From contig JAGXFV010000009.1 in NCBI GenBank assembly GCA_024637095.1, positions 39,786 to 103,785 on the forward strand: a stretch of DNA of 64,000 nt. Direction: 5' to 3'. Source of the stretch: Actinomycetes bacterium. Its GTDB lineage: Bacteria; Actinomycetota; Thermoleophilia; RBG-16-64-13. Numbering within the stretch: position 1 is the first letter of the stretch; each line of letters opens with the position of its first letter. Positions 52,846-61,105 of the stretch are shown one piece after another. A program made the translations under genes and the position numbers. The notes under the pieces are model-generated. The model was not told where the DNA came from, ran no database searches, and saw only the letters and a list, made by a program, of their open reading frames with translations.

Positions 52846-53049
52846 ATGGTAGTCAATGCTTGGACCGACCGCGAGGCGGCGCACTTTCTCGGCGTTGGTC
52901 TCCAGACGCTCCGCAACTGGAGAGTGCGCGGGTACGGTCCCCCATTCGTCAAGACCGGCCGTGCGGTCCGCTATCGCCCGGACGACGTGCGGACCTGGCA
53001 AGAGCAGCAAATCCGGCACTCGACCTCGGACACCGGAGAGAGCTCGTGA
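52846..53049 (+). CDS. Excisionase/AlpA-like helix-turn-helix protein
   Basis: A 67-residue winged-helix protein of MerR/excisionase type: WTDREAAHFLGVGLQTLRNW, then GYGPPFVKTGRAVRYRPDDVRTW. Such proteins direct excision or regulate the element. I chose ATG 52846, six bases after GGAGG; upstream in-frame codons from 52822 precede that site. The stop overlaps the next gene (GTGA). Confidence 0.82.
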   Translation: MVVNAWTDREAAHFLGVGLQTLRNWRVRGYGPPFVKTGRAVRYRPDDVRTWQEQQIRHSTSDTGESS

Positions 53050-53240
53050 ACGGCGGCGATCGCGTCACGATCAAGCCCACTCGTGAGCAGGCCGTGGAAC
53101 TCTTCCGCGTGGTGGGCACTTACCCGGACCTCTTTCTCGCTGAAATGCAGCTCCCGCTCCGCGTGGTGCTGGACGGCGCGGCCAAGACCGGCGGCGGCTC
53201 GGTTCCCGGCTGCAGCTGCTCGGGAGGTGAGGCCCAGTGA
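53046..53240 (+). CDS. Small hypothetical protein of the element
   Basis: A 64-residue protein, not recognised. It has TREQAVELFRVVGTYPDLFLAEMQLPLRVVLDG and a short Cys-Gly tail (CSCSGGEAQ). GTG at 53046 overlaps the excisionase-like gene and its end overlaps the primase gene, so it is translationally coupled with both. This coupling is the main reason to believe it is expressed. Confidence 0.6.
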   Translation: MNGGDRVTIKPTREQAVELFRVVGTYPDLFLAEMQLPLRVVLDGAAKTGGGSVPGCSCSGGEAQ

Positions 53241-55651
53241 TAGAGGCCGACTTCCTCCGGGCGATGGAAGAGGCAGGGCTCTCAGGCGCCGGCCAGATCC
53301 GCGCGGACGGCAAGCTTCACCGGTTCAGAGTGGAAGAGGACCGCCGCGGGACGCTTAACGGATGGTACGTGCTTCACTCAGATCCACCCGTCGGCGCCTT
53401 CGGCTGCTGGAAGCGTGGGATAGAGGAGAAGTGGTCAGGCGGCCGCGGTGACGAGCTCACGAGCGAAGAGCGCGAACGTATCCGGCGCCAGGTCGCACGA
53501 GCGAAGGCCCAGCGCGAGCGCGAAGAGCAGAAGAAGCGCGAAGAGGCCGCGGAGCGAGCCGAGCAGATCCTCGAGACTTCGCAGCCGGCGCCGCCCGATC
53601 ACCCCTACCTCGAGGCCAAGCAGGTAGAGCCCTACGGCCTCCGGCTCGAGGGCTTCCGCCTGGTGGTCCCTATTCGAGACGCCGCCGGCCGCCTCCAGTC
53701 GCTCCAGCACATCGGTGCGGACGGTCAAAAGCTCTTCCTCGAGGGCGGGCAGGTCCGCGGAGGCCTCCACCTGATAGGCGAACTTCGTACTAATACGAAG
53801 TTGATCGTCTGCGAAGGCTACGCAACCGGCGCCACGCTCCACAAAGAGCTCGGGCTCCCGGTCGCGGTGGCGTTCAATGCCGGCAACCTGGAGCCCGTAG
53901 CAAAAGCCCTTCGGAGCACCCACCCCGAGGCCAAGCTCATCATAGCAGCGGACAACGATCACAAGACAGAGGGAAACCCGGGAAAGAGGAAAGCGGAAGC
54001 CGCCGCGGCCGCCGTGGGCGCTCGCGTGGTGGTCCCCAGTTTCCCCGAAGGCTCCGAGGGCTCAGACTTCAACGACCTGGCGGCGGAGCTCGGAGCGGAG
54101 GCGGTGCGGGAAGCCTTCGCACCTGTTACACCCGTAACACCTCCCGACGTCGACCAGGTGTTCGAGCACGAGCTCGCCCGCTTGGCGGCCCTGCAACCTC
54201 TCCAGTACGAGAGAGAGCGCAAAGCCGCGGCGGAGCTGCTCGAGATCCGGGCGGGCGTCCTAGACAAGATCGTGAAGGCCCGCCGCTCGGAAGGTAAAGA
54301 GGGTGGGCTCTTCCTCGAGGATCCCGACCCCTGGCCGGACGACGTAAACGGCGCGGAGCTCCTGGACGAGATCACGGCCGCCGTCCGCCGCCACGTCTCA
54401 CTCCCCGCCGGCGCCTCGGAAGCCGTAGCGCTCTGGATCCTCCACTCCCACGCGCACGAGGCCTCCGAGGTTTCCCCGATCCTGGCGGTGACGAGTCCAA
54501 CGCCCGAATGTGGAAAGACGACTCAACTAACCTTCCTGCAGGGGACCGTCCGCCGGCCGCTGCCCGCTTCGAACATAACCGCGGCCGCCCTCTTCCGAGC
54601 GGTGGAGAAGTACGAGCCCACGCTCCTGATAGACGAGGCGGATACCTTCCTCAGAGACTCAGACGACCTCCGCGGCGTGCTTAACTCCGGCCACGCCCGC
54701 GCCGGCGCTTACGTGATCCGAACGGTGGGAGATCAGCACGAGCCCACCATATTCAGAACGTGGGCACCGAAGGCCATAGCCTTAATCGGTAAGCTCCCGC
54801 CCACGCTCGCCTCTCGGAGTATCCACGTCGAACTGAAGCGCCTCGCGCCTGGTGAATCCGTGGAGCCGCTCCGGCTTCATCGGGTGGACCTGCTCGAGCC
54901 GCTCCAGCGCAAGGCCTCGAGGTGGGCAGCTGACGCCCTGGCGGATCTTCGCGGATACGAGCCCGAACTCCCCCCGGAGCTCTACGGCCGCGCCGCGGAC
55001 AACTGGCGGGCGCTCCTCTCAATCGCGGATAAAGCCGGCGGAGAATGGCCGGACAGGGCGCGGACCGCCGCCGTCACGCTCTCCGCCGCTCGGAGCGAAC
55101 AGACGGCCGGCGTCTTACTGCTCGAGGATCTCCGCCGCCTCTTCTCTGAGCGTGGCGATCGCCTCAGCACTTCCGAGATCCTGGAGGCGCTCAACGGCAT
55201 GGATGATCGGCCCTGGCCGGAATGGAGCCGCGGTAAGGAGCTCACCTCCCGCGGGCTCGGGAAGCTCCTTTACCCCTTCGGCGTCACCTCGAGAACCGTG
55301 CGGCTCGGTACGGGGACCGCCAAGGGTTTCCAGCTCGAACAGCTCGAGGATGCCTTCCGGCGCTATCTCCCCCCCTCCGTAACCGTCACACCGTCACATC
55401 CCGCTGACAGAGCGGAAAACGGGCATTTGCTATCCGACAAACGGCCGAACGCTGTTACGGATACGAAACCGCGCGATCCCGCTTGTACAGCGGCTTGTGA
55501 CGGTGTGTCGGATAGAGAACCCCCTCCCCCGGAGGAAAGCGAAGCCGAGCGGCTCGAGCGCCTCCGCAAGCGCTACCCCAACCGCGCCACCTATCCCGAC
55601 TGGTGGCTCCTCGAGTACGGCGACGAAGAGCGAGAGGCGGTGAACCTGTGA
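53237..55651 (+). CDS. Primase/helicase-type protein: TOPRIM domain plus DUF3631
   Basis: An 804-residue replication protein. Residues 1-90 are a basic N-terminus with a charged coil. The TOPRIM-like part has KLIVCEGYATGATLHKELGL and AKLIIAADNDHKTEG. The second half is a DUF3631-type ATPase region: TSPTPECGKTTQLTFLQG as Walker A and TLLIDEADTFLRDSDDLRG as Walker B. The element could therefore prime its own replication, as in P4-like and actinobacterial integrative elements. ATG overlaps the previous gene. Confidence 0.85.
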   Translation: MIEADFLRAMEEAGLSGAGQIRADGKLHRFRVEEDRRGTLNGWYVLHSDPPVGAFGCWKRGIEEKWSGGRGDELTSEERERIRRQVARAKAQREREEQKKREEAAERAEQILETSQPAPPDHPYLEAKQVEPYGLRLEGFRLVVPIRDAAGRLQSLQHIGADGQKLFLEGGQVRGGLHLIGELRTNTKLIVCEGYATGATLHKELGLPVAVAFNAGNLEPVAKALRSTHPEAKLIIAADNDHKTEGNPGKRKAEAAAAAVGARVVVPSFPEGSEGSDFNDLAAELGAEAVREAFAPVTPVTPPDVDQVFEHELARLAALQPLQYERERKAAAELLEIRAGVLDKIVKARRSEGKEGGLFLEDPDPWPDDVNGAELLDEITAAVRRHVSLPAGASEAVALWILHSHAHEASEVSPILAVTSPTPECGKTTQLTFLQGTVRRPLPASNITAAALFRAVEKYEPTLLIDEADTFLRDSDDLRGVLNSGHARAGAYVIRTVGDQHEPTIFRTWAPKAIALIGKLPPTLASRSIHVELKRLAPGESVEPLRLHRVDLLEPLQRKASRWAADALADLRGYEPELPPELYGRAADNWRALLSIADKAGGEWPDRARTAAVTLSAARSEQTAGVLLLEDLRRLFSERGDRLSTSEILEALNGMDDRPWPEWSRGKELTSRGLGKLLYPFGVTSRTVRLGTGTAKGFQLEQLEDAFRRYLPPSVTVTPSHPADRAENGHLLSDKRPNAVTDTKPRDPACTAACDGVSDREPPPPEESEAERLERLRKRYPNRATYPDWWLLEYGDEEREAVNL

Positions 55652-55728
55652 GCAAGTGTAAGAGCTGCGGTTCCGCCCGCCTCGCCCTGGCAGATCCCGA
55701 CGACCCCACAAGCTGGGCGTTTCACTGA
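55648..55728 (+). CDS. Very small possible protein (26 residues) after the primase gene
   Basis: GTG at 55648 overlaps the primase stop (GTGA) and encodes VSKCKSCGSARLALADPDDP and a few more residues before TGA. KCKSCG suggests a zinc-knuckle start, but no second Cys pair follows. It could be the front of a frameshifted gene, because the next frame is open with plausible protein-like content. Low certainty. Confidence 0.35.
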   Translation: MSKCKSCGSARLALADPDDPTSWAFH

Positions 55729-55914
55729 TGACTCGAGGCCCGCGGCCAGGCCTGAAGGTACGAGCCTCGGGGGCCGCCCCCGCTGGAGCCTACAGGTCCG
55801 CCACCCGCGAACCCGGCGGCTCTTGCTCTACCGCATACACCGAAGCCGCGCGGCCTTCCTCTCAGAAGCCGAGCAGTATCTCCACGCGCTGAAATGGAGG
55901 AGGGCGCCTCGTGA
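55728..55914 (+). other. Open frames without a clear start, possible frameshifted small gene
   Basis: ATG at 55728 opens a 54-codon frame (MTRGPRPGLKVRASG). Another frame over the same bases reads RWSLQVRHPRTRRLLLYRIH and then RAAFLSEAEQYLHALKWR, ending near 55914, but has no start codon. The second reading looks more like real protein. A one-base shift between the two would give one small gene. Unresolved. Confidence 0.25.
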
Positions 55915-56135
55915 GGACGGAGATCGTCCGCAGCACGTCGGGCCGCTATTGCTGGCGCCTGTGGAACCGCGGCCAGATGATCGCCGACGGCTCCGTCTCG
56001 ACCGAAGAACGGGGGGAGCTCGCGGCGGCCGTGGCGGAGGCACGCTGGATCCAGCGCCAAGAGCTCCACCTGTACGGGGGCGGCGACTTCGACCTCGAGG
56101 CCGAACTCTTGCAGCTGCGAATGGAAATGGAGTAA
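55911..56135 (+). CDS. Small hypothetical protein of the element
   Basis: A 74-residue protein: MRTEIVRSTSGRYCWRLWNR, GQMIADGSVS and a helical acidic C-terminal half, DFDLEAELLQLRMEME. The N-terminal strand pattern (WRLWNRG followed by IADGS) resembles small YegP/DUF1508-like domains, but I am not certain. GTG at 55911 lies about 11 bases after GGAGGAGG. It is the last convincing gene of the integrated element. Confidence 0.6.
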   Translation: MRTEIVRSTSGRYCWRLWNRGQMIADGSVSTEERGELAAAVAEARWIQRQELHLYGGGDFDLEAELLQLRMEME

Positions 56136-56201
56136 AAGCCGCCGCTGCACCTCCCCGCCTGGCTCCGGCTGGGAAGTGAAGCGTGAACGCCGGCGCGGTG
56201 C

Positions 56202-56336
56202 TTGCCCTCTCCCGGGAAAGCCGTACAGACGCGACCCACGCCGACAACCCTGGCGGTGCTCTTGCTGCTGTTGTTCGCGACCGCTAGTGTCCTTTTGGCC
56301 GCTGCAACCGTCGCGGCAAGCATTCTCGTTGCCTAG
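56202..56336 (+). CDS. Possible 44-residue single-pass membrane protein
   Basis: A short frame from TTG at 56202 to TAG at 56336 encodes a Thr/Pro-rich start and then one long hydrophobic stretch (TLAVLLLLLFATASVLLAAA and more). That is a clear transmembrane helix and may be a small phage- or element-type membrane protein. There is no good ribosome site and GC-rich sequence yields such stretches by chance. Confidence 0.25.
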   Translation: MPSPGKAVQTRPTPTTLAVLLLLLFATASVLLAAATVAASILVA

Positions 56337-57027
56337 TCGCCGAGGCGGGCGTGCCCCACCAGGGGCGCCGGCAACTGCCGCCCAGTTGCCGTCCGACTGT
56401 GCACGGCGACCACAAAACGGCACATGGGCACCGCGCACACGAGACGCCACATGACAACATGTTCTCCCTGCAAGCGCCCACAAAAAAGACGCCACGAGCG
56501 GGCAGCCGGGAACACGAGCGCATAGACCAGAAAAAAGGCCGCCGGCGAACTGAATGAACGTGGTTCGCCTGTGGGGCGGTGAAGAAGTCTAAGGAGTGGC
56601 GGGGCCCAAGCCCTCGCGCAAAATCGTTCAGCCCCCCGGCCCATCAGTCCCATAACCCGGTACATGCAGCGATCGACTTATTACCTAAGGCGATCTCAAC
56701 GCGGTCAGGTGGAGGCATCGCCCAAGCCACGGTGAAGGGGTTGCTCTACAAGGGCCAGATGTCGAAACACCAAAGGCAGACTCAACTCCTGGACTACATT
56801 GGCCTAGTCTCCTAAGATCAAGAGTCAACGGCCGTTGTCCGAAAGCAATAAGTCTTACGTCACCTTGGGGCAACGAGCGCATCGACAAGTGCAGCGGGAG
56901 ACCCTGTGCGTCCCAGCGGAATCCGGGCTGCCACTGTCGACTGGGCGAGGGGCGAGAGCATGATCCATCAGCATCCGTCCGGCTCGCAGGGATGCCTTGG
57001 GGCTTGGAGACCAATCTTGGAGAGCAA
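56337..57027. other. Gene-poor junction between the integrated element and the R-M locus
   Basis: Nearly 700 bases with no gene I can support. A 78-codon frame from GTG 56579 to 56815 (ending in [16 protein letters not shown]) has no recognisable content. I looked for a second copy of the tRNA-Thr 3' end (GGTTCGAGTCCCCTCGTCGG) that would mark the right attachment site and did not see one. The last 30 bases carry TTGGAGAG before hsdM. Confidence 0.4.
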
Positions 57028-58704
57028 ATGACAAACCGTGAAGCAAACGGCTCTGACCTGGCCCACGCCGAGATCCTCTGGAAGTCCGCGGACGCCTTGC
57101 GCGGACAGATCGACGCCGCCGAGTACAAGCACGTCGTCCTCGGCCTGCTCTTCCTGAAGTACATCTCAGACTCCTTCGATGCCCGCCGCGAGGAACTGAA
57201 GGCCGAGCTGGAAGCCGACGGCATCAGTGGCCCGCAGCTTGAAAGCCTGCTGGAGAACCGCGACGAGTACACCGCGGAGCGCGTGTTCTGGGTGCCCCCC
57301 GAGGCGCGCTGGCAGAACCTTCAGAACCAGGCGGCACGCCCTGACATCGCGACGCTTATCGACGACGCAATCCTTGCCGTCGAGCGCGACAACACGAACC
57401 TCAAGGGCAAGCTGCCGCGCGACTATGCCCGCCGCGGCATCGCGCCGGAGAAGATGAAGGGACTGATCGACCTGATCGCCGACATCGGCTTCAAGGGCGA
57501 CCGGGCGAGGGCCCGCGACACGCTCGGCCGCGTCTACGAGTACTTCCTCGGCAAGTTCGCCCAGGCCGAGGGCAAGCTCGGCGGCGAGTTCTTCACCCCG
57601 CGCTCCATCGTGCGCCTGCTGGTCGAGATGCTCGAACCCTACGAAGGTCGCGTCTACGACCCTTGCTGCGGCTCAGCGGGCATGTTCGTGCAGTCGGAAC
57701 GCTTCGTCGAAGCCCACGGCGGGCGGAAAACGGACATCTCGATCTTTGGCCAGGAGTCGAACCCCACCACCTGGCGGCTGGCGCACATGAACCTCGCCAT
57801 CCGCGGCATCGAGGCCAACCTGGGCAGCCAGCCCGCCGACAGCTTCCTGCGCGACCTGCACCCCGACCTCAAGGCCGACTACATCCTGGCCAATCCCCCG
57901 TTCAACATCTCGGACTGGTCGGGCAAGCTGCTGGCCGACGACGTGCGCTGGCGCTACGGCACGCCGCCGCTCAGCAACGCCAACTACGCCTGGATCCAGC
58001 ACTTCATACACCACCTGGCGCCCCCCAACGGCCGCGGTGGCGGGGTTGCAGGCTTCGTCATGGCCAACGGCTCGCTCTCCACCGGCTCCGGCGGCGAGGG
58101 CGAGATCCGCCAGCGCATTGTTGAGGCCGACCTGGTGGATTGCATCGTCGCGCTACCGGCCCAGCTCTTCCTCACCACCGGCATCCCCGCCTGCCTCTGG
58201 TTCCTCACCCGCGACAAGAGTGGCAAGAGTCTCAAGCATGGCGTACGCGACCGCAAGGGCGAGACGCTGTTCATCGACGCCCGCAAGCTCGGCACGATGC
58301 GGACCCGGACGCTGCGCGTGCTCACCGGCGGCGACGACGGTGAAAGTATGCTCGCCGACGGCATGGGCGACCCGAACTTCGATTCCGACCTGGGCCGCAT
58401 CGTCTACGCCTTCCGCCAGTGGCGCGGCGAGCCCGCGCCCGCCTGGTGGGACGAGGGGCAGCACGGCGCGTGGGTCTACCGCGACATCCCCGGCTTCTGC
58501 AAGGCCGAGATGATCGAGGGCATCGGTAAGCACGGCTTCGCGCTCACCCCCGGCCGCTACGTCGGCGCCGAGGAGCAGGAGGACGACGGCGAGCCGTTCG
58601 CGGAGAAGTACCCCCGGCTGTTGGCGGAGTTGGAGGAGTGCTTTGAGGAGGGCGAGCGGTTGATGGGTGTGGTGCGGGGGCGGCTGGGAGGAATCACGGA
58701 ATGA
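57028..58704 (+). CDS. hsdM: Type I restriction-modification system, DNA methyltransferase subunit HsdM
   Basis: A 558-residue N6-adenine methyltransferase. The HsdM N-terminal helical domain ([21 protein letters not shown]) precedes the SAM site [18 protein letters not shown] and the catalytic NPPF in [31 protein letters not shown] is also typical. It methylates the sequence read by HsdS. ATG at 57028 follows TTGGAGAG; the in-frame ATG at 56992 lacks this. Its end overlaps hsdS (ATGA). Confidence 0.94.
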   Translation: MTNREANGSDLAHAEILWKSADALRGQIDAAEYKHVVLGLLFLKYISDSFDARREELKAELEADGISGPQLESLLENRDEYTAERVFWVPPEARWQNLQNQAARPDIATLIDDAILAVERDNTNLKGKLPRDYARRGIAPEKMKGLIDLIADIGFKGDRARARDTLGRVYEYFLGKFAQAEGKLGGEFFTPRSIVRLLVEMLEPYEGRVYDPCCGSAGMFVQSERFVEAHGGRKTDISIFGQESNPTTWRLAHMNLAIRGIEANLGSQPADSFLRDLHPDLKADYILANPPFNISDWSGKLLADDVRWRYGTPPLSNANYAWIQHFIHHLAPPNGRGGGVAGFVMANGSLSTGSGGEGEIRQRIVEADLVDCIVALPAQLFLTTGIPACLWFLTRDKSGKSLKHGVRDRKGETLFIDARKLGTMRTRTLRVLTGGDDGESMLADGMGDPNFDSDLGRIVYAFRQWRGEPAPAWWDEGQHGAWVYRDIPGFCKAEMIEGIGKHGFALTPGRYVGAEEQEDDGEPFAEKYPRLLAELEECFEEGERLMGVVRGRLGGITE

Positions 58705-59987
58705 TCAGTGGTTGGAAAACCGTAACTGCCAGCGAGTTTTGTGCTTCAGTGCGAGACGGAACCCATGATTCGCCAAAGCCTGTGGAGCATGGCGAATTTC
58801 TTATCACGTCCAGGCACATTGTCGGTCGACAGTTGGATTTGGAGAATGCCTACCGAATCTCAAAGGCTGATTTCGACGCGATAAACAGGCGTAGCAAAGT
58901 TGACCAATGGGATGTGCTGATTTCAATGATAGGCACAGTTGGGGAGCCTTGTCTCGTCAAGCATGTGCCGAACTTCGCCATAAAAAATATCGGGCTGTTC
59001 AAGACCAAGGGCGAGGATGAAGGCCGATGGCTTTTCTACTACTTGCAAAGCCCGGACGCACAGGATTTGATTCGTAGGCAGTCGCGGGGATCTACTCAGC
59101 AATACATACCTCTTGGCGCGCTCAGGGACTTTCCTGTATCGGTGCCGAGTGACCCTCGGGAAATGAGCGCCATCACCGGTGTCCTCGGCGTGCTGGACGA
59201 CAAGATCGAGCAGAACCGGCGGACGGCGCGGGCGCTGGAGGAGCTGGCGCGGACGATCTTCCGAGCGTGGTTCGTGGACTTCGAGCCGGTCAAGGCCAAG
59301 GCCGGTGGCGCGACCGGCTTCCCCTCCATGCTCCAACCCGTTTTCGACGCCCTCCCCGCCAGCTTCGTCGATGCCGCCATTGGCCCCGTGCCGGAGGGGT
59401 GGAAGGTGAAGGCGATCGGCGATGTCGTCACGACCAAGGGCGGCGGCACGCCGAGCACGAAGAAACCGGAGCACTGGGACGGCGGAGAACATTGCTGGGC
59501 GACCCCGAAAGACATGTCGCGCCTCTCGCATCCGGTGTTGCTGGACACGGAGCGCCGCATCACGGAGGCGGGTGTCAACGTCATCAGTTCCGGCATGCTG
59601 CCCGTGGGCACGGTGCTGATGTCGTCGCGCGCTCCAGTCGGGTACTTGGCGATCGCTGGCGTCTCGACTGCGATCAACCAGGGGTTCATCGCGATGGTTT
59701 GTGACGGCCCGTTGCCGCCGACGTACGTTCTCAACTGGGCGTTCACCTCAATGGACGCGATCAAGGCTCATGCGAGCGGGACGACCTTCCCCGAGATCAG
59801 CAAGAAGAACTTCCGCCCATTGCCGGTGGTGCTGCCGACCGACGATGTCATCGGCGCCTACCACGAAGCGGTTGATTCTCTCTTTGATCTCCTTACATCT
59901 TGTGTGAGGGAAAGCGAGCGGCTCTCGGCCGTGCGGGATTACCTCCTACCTCGCCTATTATCGGGAGTGGTGAGCGTTCGACCATGA
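58701..59987 (+). CDS. hsdS: Type I restriction-modification system, specificity subunit HsdS
   Basis: A 428-residue protein with two target-recognition domains separated by helical spacers. The first spacer is [31 protein letters not shown]; the second half begins [25 protein letters not shown] and ends with a second helix, [18 protein letters not shown]. It sets the DNA sequence for both HsdM and HsdR. The first domain is less GC-rich than the second, suggesting exchange of recognition domains. It overlaps hsdM and the next gene by four bases each. Confidence 0.92.
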   Translation: MISGWKTVTASEFCASVRDGTHDSPKPVEHGEFLITSRHIVGRQLDLENAYRISKADFDAINRRSKVDQWDVLISMIGTVGEPCLVKHVPNFAIKNIGLFKTKGEDEGRWLFYYLQSPDAQDLIRRQSRGSTQQYIPLGALRDFPVSVPSDPREMSAITGVLGVLDDKIEQNRRTARALEELARTIFRAWFVDFEPVKAKAGGATGFPSMLQPVFDALPASFVDAAIGPVPEGWKVKAIGDVVTTKGGGTPSTKKPEHWDGGEHCWATPKDMSRLSHPVLLDTERRITEAGVNVISSGMLPVGTVLMSSRAPVGYLAIAGVSTAINQGFIAMVCDGPLPPTYVLNWAFTSMDAIKAHASGTTFPEISKKNFRPLPVVLPTDDVIGAYHEAVDSLFDLLTSCVRESERLSAVRDYLLPRLLSGVVSVRP

Positions 59988-61105
59988 ATGACCCGCCCGC
60001 CCGCGACCAACTGGAAGCAGAACGCCTCGATCCTGATCGGGCCCTCGTTGAGCGCCGACGAGCTAGAGACGAGCAGGACTATCGCGAGTGGTGTGAGTCC
60101 TCGTACGGAATGATCGACATCGGGCAAGAGGTGTTGCACCCCGCCGACGTACTAGACAAGCTCGCGCCAGACGCTGCCAGACGCGGTCGCGATGATGCGT
60201 CAGTGCAGGTCCGGACAGACCTGGAGCAGGCTGTGTGCGACCTGTTCCCTGCAACTATTGCGGTCCCGTTCCATGCCTTCCTGGAAGGCCCTCGTTCGGC
60301 ACTCACGCGACTGCACCGTCTGCGGGATACGTGGGAGTCGATGGTTCGTCTCCTATCAGCCCTTGCACTGTCTGAGGCCGCGAGTGTTCCAACCTCATTG
60401 ATGCCACTCGTTCTTCGGGATGGAAAGGATCAGGGCTGGCGACAATGCAAGCGGCGAGATCTCATCTCTGACAAGCTTAGTGTGCGGATCGGCCTAATTG
60501 AAGGTGTGTTGCATCGGGCAGAGGAGTTAGGGGTCAGTTTGCAGGTCGCCGCGTTTCTTCCCAGGTACGTGCTCGGGGAAGTGCGACGGCTGAATGTTGT
60601 ACGCAACGGGTTTTCTCATGAAGCAACCAAGTCTGACGCGCAGGCGAAGGATATCGTGGAGGAGGCGTATCCCGTATTTCGCGAAATCTTACTGGACTTG
60701 CGCGACATGCAAATGATTGAGCTGGTACGGCTCCAGAAGATCCAACTCGGCGGTAGCGTAGAGATTGAGCGATTGACCGGCCACGCGCAGAGCCGCCGGA
60801 TCACTGAAATCCATCTTGATGATGGCGCGTTAGCCGTCGCTATGCCGGCTACGTCCGTCGACGGAATGGACAGGATTCTGGCCCGCTTTGGCGGAAAGAC
60901 ATTGGACCTCAGTCCGTTTCTCTATGCGGTCGATGACGCCACAGGACACCGAACGCGCGTACTCGAATTCAAGGGCAAGAAGGCTGACGGGTGGCACCTA
61001 GAGTGCGTGGCTGATTCGACGAGCAAGACTTCGCCCGCGGCGCTGCACGAGGCCCTTCTTGCGCGCCTCGAAAATCTTCTGGGACAGTCAGAACAGGGTG
61101 CATGA
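59984..61105 (+). CDS. Hypothetical protein with HEPN-type RX4H motif inside the type I R-M operon
   Basis: A 373-residue protein, not recognised as a named family. It is rich in predicted helix. [11 protein letters not shown] places R207 and H212 in the RX4H spacing of HEPN ribonucleases, preceded by [12 protein letters not shown], so a HEPN-like domain around residues 150-240 is plausible. The C-terminal 120 residues ([17 protein letters not shown]) look like a separate beta-rich domain. It overlaps both hsdS (ATGA) and hsdR (ATGA), so it is an integral member of the operon. It may be an RNase triggered when restriction is challenged; this is inference. Confidence 0.7.
   Translation: MNDPPARDQLEAERLDPDRALVERRRARDEQDYREWCESSYGMIDIGQEVLHPADVLDKLAPDAARRGRDDASVQVRTDLEQAVCDLFPATIAVPFHAFLEGPRSALTRLHRLRDTWESMVRLLSALALSEAASVPTSLMPLVLRDGKDQGWRQCKRRDLISDKLSVRIGLIEGVLHRAEELGVSLQVAAFLPRYVLGEVRRLNVVRNGFSHEATKSDAQAKDIVEEAYPVFREILLDLRDMQMIELVRLQKIQLGGSVEIERLTGHAQSRRITEIHLDDGALAVAMPATSVDGMDRILARFGGKTLDLSPFLYAVDDATGHRTRVLEFKGKKADGWHLECVADSTSKTSPAALHEALLARLENLLGQSEQGA

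Noticed and set aside
56579..56815. 78-codon frame in the junction before hsdM
   Set aside because: No recognisable motif and a weak start; not enough to call a gene.
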